DNA from: Perca fluviatilis
Lineage: Eukaryota; Chordata; Actinopteri; Perciformes; Percidae
Length of the DNA: 64,000 nucleotides
Direction: 5' to 3'
NCBI RefSeq assembly: GCF_010015445.1
Contig: NC_053116.1
Location: forward strand, 3,136,068 to 3,200,067
Shown here: positions 61,738 to 64,000 of the stretch, piece after piece
Layout of the letters: every line of letters begins with the position of its first letter
How positions within the stretch are numbered: position 1 is the first letter of the stretch
Program-made: the position numbers and the translations under genes
The notes under the pieces: model-generated
Seen by the model: only the letters and a program-made list of their open reading frames with translations
Told to the model about the DNA's origin: nothing
Databases searched by the model: none

Positions 61738-62021
61738 CATGGCTGCCTCTTGGCTTTGTCTCTGCCTGTTGGTTGCCACATGCAGGCCAGCTGACAGTCT
61801 TGCCTGGGCCCAGGACGAGATAATCTTAAAAGCCCCCCCCCCCCACGCCCAGAGCTCTCCTTTTCCCTTGCTCTTCCTCTCTTCTGCTCTTCCTCTCCTG
61901 TTCCTCTCCTCTGCTTTTCCTCTCCTCTGATCTTCCTCCTCCCCTCTCCTCTTCTCACATCTCTCACTGTGTGTGATCAGTCTCTGATCCATCCTGCTCA
62001 GACTGGGCAGCGGGCCCCTCC

Positions 62022-62073
<52 letters not shown>

Positions 62074-62780
62074 GTAGCCTGACTCTGTCCCTCCGTTGCG
62101 GGGCAGCGGGCCCCTCCCGCATCACTCTCTCTGTCCCCTGACTGCAGCTGGATCTCTCTCCTCTCTGTCTCATCCTCTCGGAGCTACCAAACTCAACTGT
62201 TAAACTACTACTACTGTCAAAGAGAACGTGTTGTCTCAGGCTTTTATACAAGCTGATGGACGTTAACATTAGAGCTGGCCTGTTAGCTTACGTTACAAGG
62301 CTCGTTGGCTGCGCTGTTTCTTACCTTGCTCTACGTTGACTTTAGGCTATTAGTTCTAGCTTCACCGTCACCACCTTTTTTTAAATAATTGTTTAGAAAA
62401 TCTCTAAGGCCTCTATTTTCTTCTTCTCTTTTCTTTCCTTTCCTTTTCTGAGCACCGGACTTGTGCTGACCGGACATTTTGAGCGTACTGAACTTCAAAT
62501 CTAGCCTACTGACAACTTCAAATTTTGATCAGTGGCCAAACCATTTTCGTGTGGGGGGGATGGGGGAGGGGGGGGGGTTGACCACTATTACAAGGACAAT
62601 TAGGAAGAAAACAACTAAAAAGCTTTTATGTAACTGAAATATTACATATTTTTTTCCACAAAAAGGTCTATTTTAATTATTATTTTTTAAATTATTCCAT
62701 CATTTAATGAGGGCCCAGTTCTGGGCCCCCCCTACCGTGGGCCCGGGACAACAGACCCGTTTGTCCCCCCCTATCGGCGG
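61738..62780. mobile_element. Unclassified repeat-like block with (CT)n tract
   Basis: 61800-61855 (gcctgggcccaggacgagat, then a C run) and 62707-62755 (gcccagttctgggcccccc, tgggcccgggacaac) carry inverted gggccc-type motifs that resemble the ends of a fish DNA transposon. Between them is a pyrimidine-rich region with (CT)n at 62027-62070. The frame at 61739-61930 starts with a signal-peptide-like MAASWLCLCLLVATC but soon becomes Pro/Leu repeat and has no exon partner. Confidence 0.35.
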
Positions 62781-63523
62781 GCGTGGCCACATGGGACCAT
62801 TTCTGTGACTTTTAGGTAGGTAGGTAATTGTGTTAAGTCAGTTTATGCTTTTAAAGTGTTTTTAAATACTGAGATGTATATTTTGCAGCAGTTTGTTGCT
62901 GGCCTGACTGATGTCCGCTTGGGCCTGGAGGCGAGTGATGAATTCCCTCTTAGCCTACTCAGTACATTTTAGTGAAGGTATGTAACTTAAAGTAGCAAGT
63001 CTGGTATGATCACTACCTGAGTATATGTTATCACCTGTTGACCACTGCTTTTAAACTTGTCATTAATGTAATCTTCTGTCTGAATTGTAGGTGGTCAGCT
63101 GCTGTTTTGCCTTAGTTTAGTTGTTTTGGGATTTTAAGCATTTTAGTACAGCTATGTTAGTTCCCCCAGGACACCCCTGTTTGGTTTGCTTGTGTTTTAG
63201 GTTTGCTTGTGTTTTAGGTTATCAAGTGGTTTATTGTTTTCTTTATTTTGTTACTTTGCTTTGCAGTGGAGCTAGTAGCCAGCTTGTGGTGGAGACTAGG
63301 CACGTTAGTGTGGTTCCCTTCACAGATTGTAGTGATAACGGCACGGTGACACGATTTGTGGTTGCAGTGAGCACATGCGGTGGGGAAGTTGGTGTACCCC
63401 CGGCACACACCCTTAGTAGACTGTCTCTCCACAGCTGGCCTCTGCCCACTTTCTCCCCCCTTTACTTTGATAATTTAAGCCATAACTTGGAGTGTATCTG
63501 TTTTAAAAAGAAATAACCTGATT
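62781..63523. other. No gene recognised; one unassigned 131-codon frame
   Basis: A plus-strand frame at 63121-63516 has no similarity I recognise and uses Cys and Leu heavily. I see no domain or reliable splice site. Otherwise ordinary intergenic sequence. Confidence 0.35.

Positions 63524-63591
<68 letters not shown>
63524..63591. repeat. (TATC)n microsatellite
   Basis: About 17 uninterrupted copies of the tetranucleotide. Confidence 0.97.
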
Positions 63592-63592
<1 letters not shown>

Positions 63593-63768
63593 TACAGGCA
63601 CTTCCAGTCATAAATTATCCATTAATAAATTAATATTTCTTTTGTAACCATATCTGTCTTACTTCAGTTAGTGAACCTGTTTAGCCTTTTGTGTAACTGG
63701 GGTGCTTGTTGAAGTAGAAATAAACATATCTTGGGGTGGAAGTCCCCAGGTGGCGTTGTCAGCACAGA

Positions 63769-63861
63769 TGTTCACAAGTCATTTTTTGGAAGTCCAAGTT
63801 GAGTCTCAAGTCTTTGAGCTTGAGTTCAAGTCAAGTCTCAAGTCTTTTGCCACGAGTCCAA
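63769..63861 (+). repeat. Fragment of a dispersed fish repeat (caagtctcaagtc type)
   Basis: Repeated AAGTC strings (ggaagtccaagttgagtctc, gttcaagtcaagtctcaagt) are typical of a common fish hAT-derived repeat. Confidence 0.4.
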
Positions 63862-64000
63862 GGGCGTTTCTCAATACCAAGAATGCAAACTACGGACTTG
63901 TGTTCTTGAGGAGAACGTTCTTGCTGGTTGTTCTTGGAAGAATTAACTCGCAAGTTCACAAGCACAGAAAACACTGTTAACAGTTTGAGACGATGTGTTC
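63862..64000 (+). mobile_element. Start of a second copy of the 25660-26552 element, cut by window edge
   Basis: gggcgtttctcaata followed by ccaagaatgcaaa and cttgctggttgttcttggaa matches the left 140 bases of the element at 25660 closely. Its right end lies beyond the window. Confidence 0.85.

Noticed and set aside
61739..61930. A secreted peptide (signal-peptide-like start)
   Set aside because: The frame soon becomes a simple Pro/Leu/Ser repeat, sits in a repeat-like block and has no exon partner.

Overview
The window looks like nuclear DNA from a teleost fish, probably a percomorph. The signs are C2H2 zinc-finger genes of a teleost-type expanded family, a very dense and varied load of DNA transposons (hAT, piggyBac-like, Kolobok, ISL2EU-like, an rve-integrase element), non-LTR retrotransposons of the L2/Jockey/CR1 group, CA/TA microsatellites, and spliced genes with GT-AG introns. 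There is no prokaryotic gene organisation. Almost every coding block belongs to a mobile element; the only host-type genes I can support are two copies of one zinc-finger gene.

Layout. 1-9.4 kb is a mosaic of DNA transposons: a hAT end (1-990), a decayed ISL2EU-like element with YqaJ-type and THAP fragments (1030-2710) holding a nested hAT MITE, a Kolobok-like TTAA element (3548-5561), a palindromic MITE and a 1.5-kb hAT (7872-9407). 10.4-20.8 kb holds zinc-finger gene A: exon 1 at 10530 and the zinc-finger exon at 19415. Its 8.7-kb intron carries an element with long inverted repeats, a 47-bp minisatellite of about 35 copies, and a reverse-transcriptase fragment. 22.9-29.3 kb holds gene B, a near-identical paralogue (exon 1 at 22977, finger exon at 27402) that is broken and contains a stretch that looks like a consensus error.

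31260-56609 is one nested transposon stack and the most notable region. The outer layer is a Kolobok transposon with TTAA target duplication and 17-bp matching ends. It carries a THAP-domain transposase gene (minus strand) and, convergent to it, a small gene with a P2X7 C-terminal 'ballast' domain. A 4.7-kb non-LTR retrotransposon sits in its left part. A 14.7-kb transposon (41828-56508, 6-bp target duplication, 450-485-bp inverted repeats) sits in its right part. This inner element has two convergent genes starting near its inverted repeats: an intact 13-exon, 664-aa gene with a Rad18-type zinc finger and a HECT-like C terminus, and a 7-exon rve-type integrase/transposase with one apparent single-base frameshift. 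Its introns and intergenic space in turn hold hAT MITEs and a 2.3-kb fold-back repeat with tRNA-like segments.

56.6-64 kb is repeats: a hAT-derived fragment, a 3.2-kb piggyBac-like palindromic element (58495-61653), long CA/CT/TATC arrays, and at the right edge the start of another copy of the element found intact at 25660-26552.

Exon boundaries were read by eye from splice consensus and reading phase. Family names come from recognised motifs, not from a database search.
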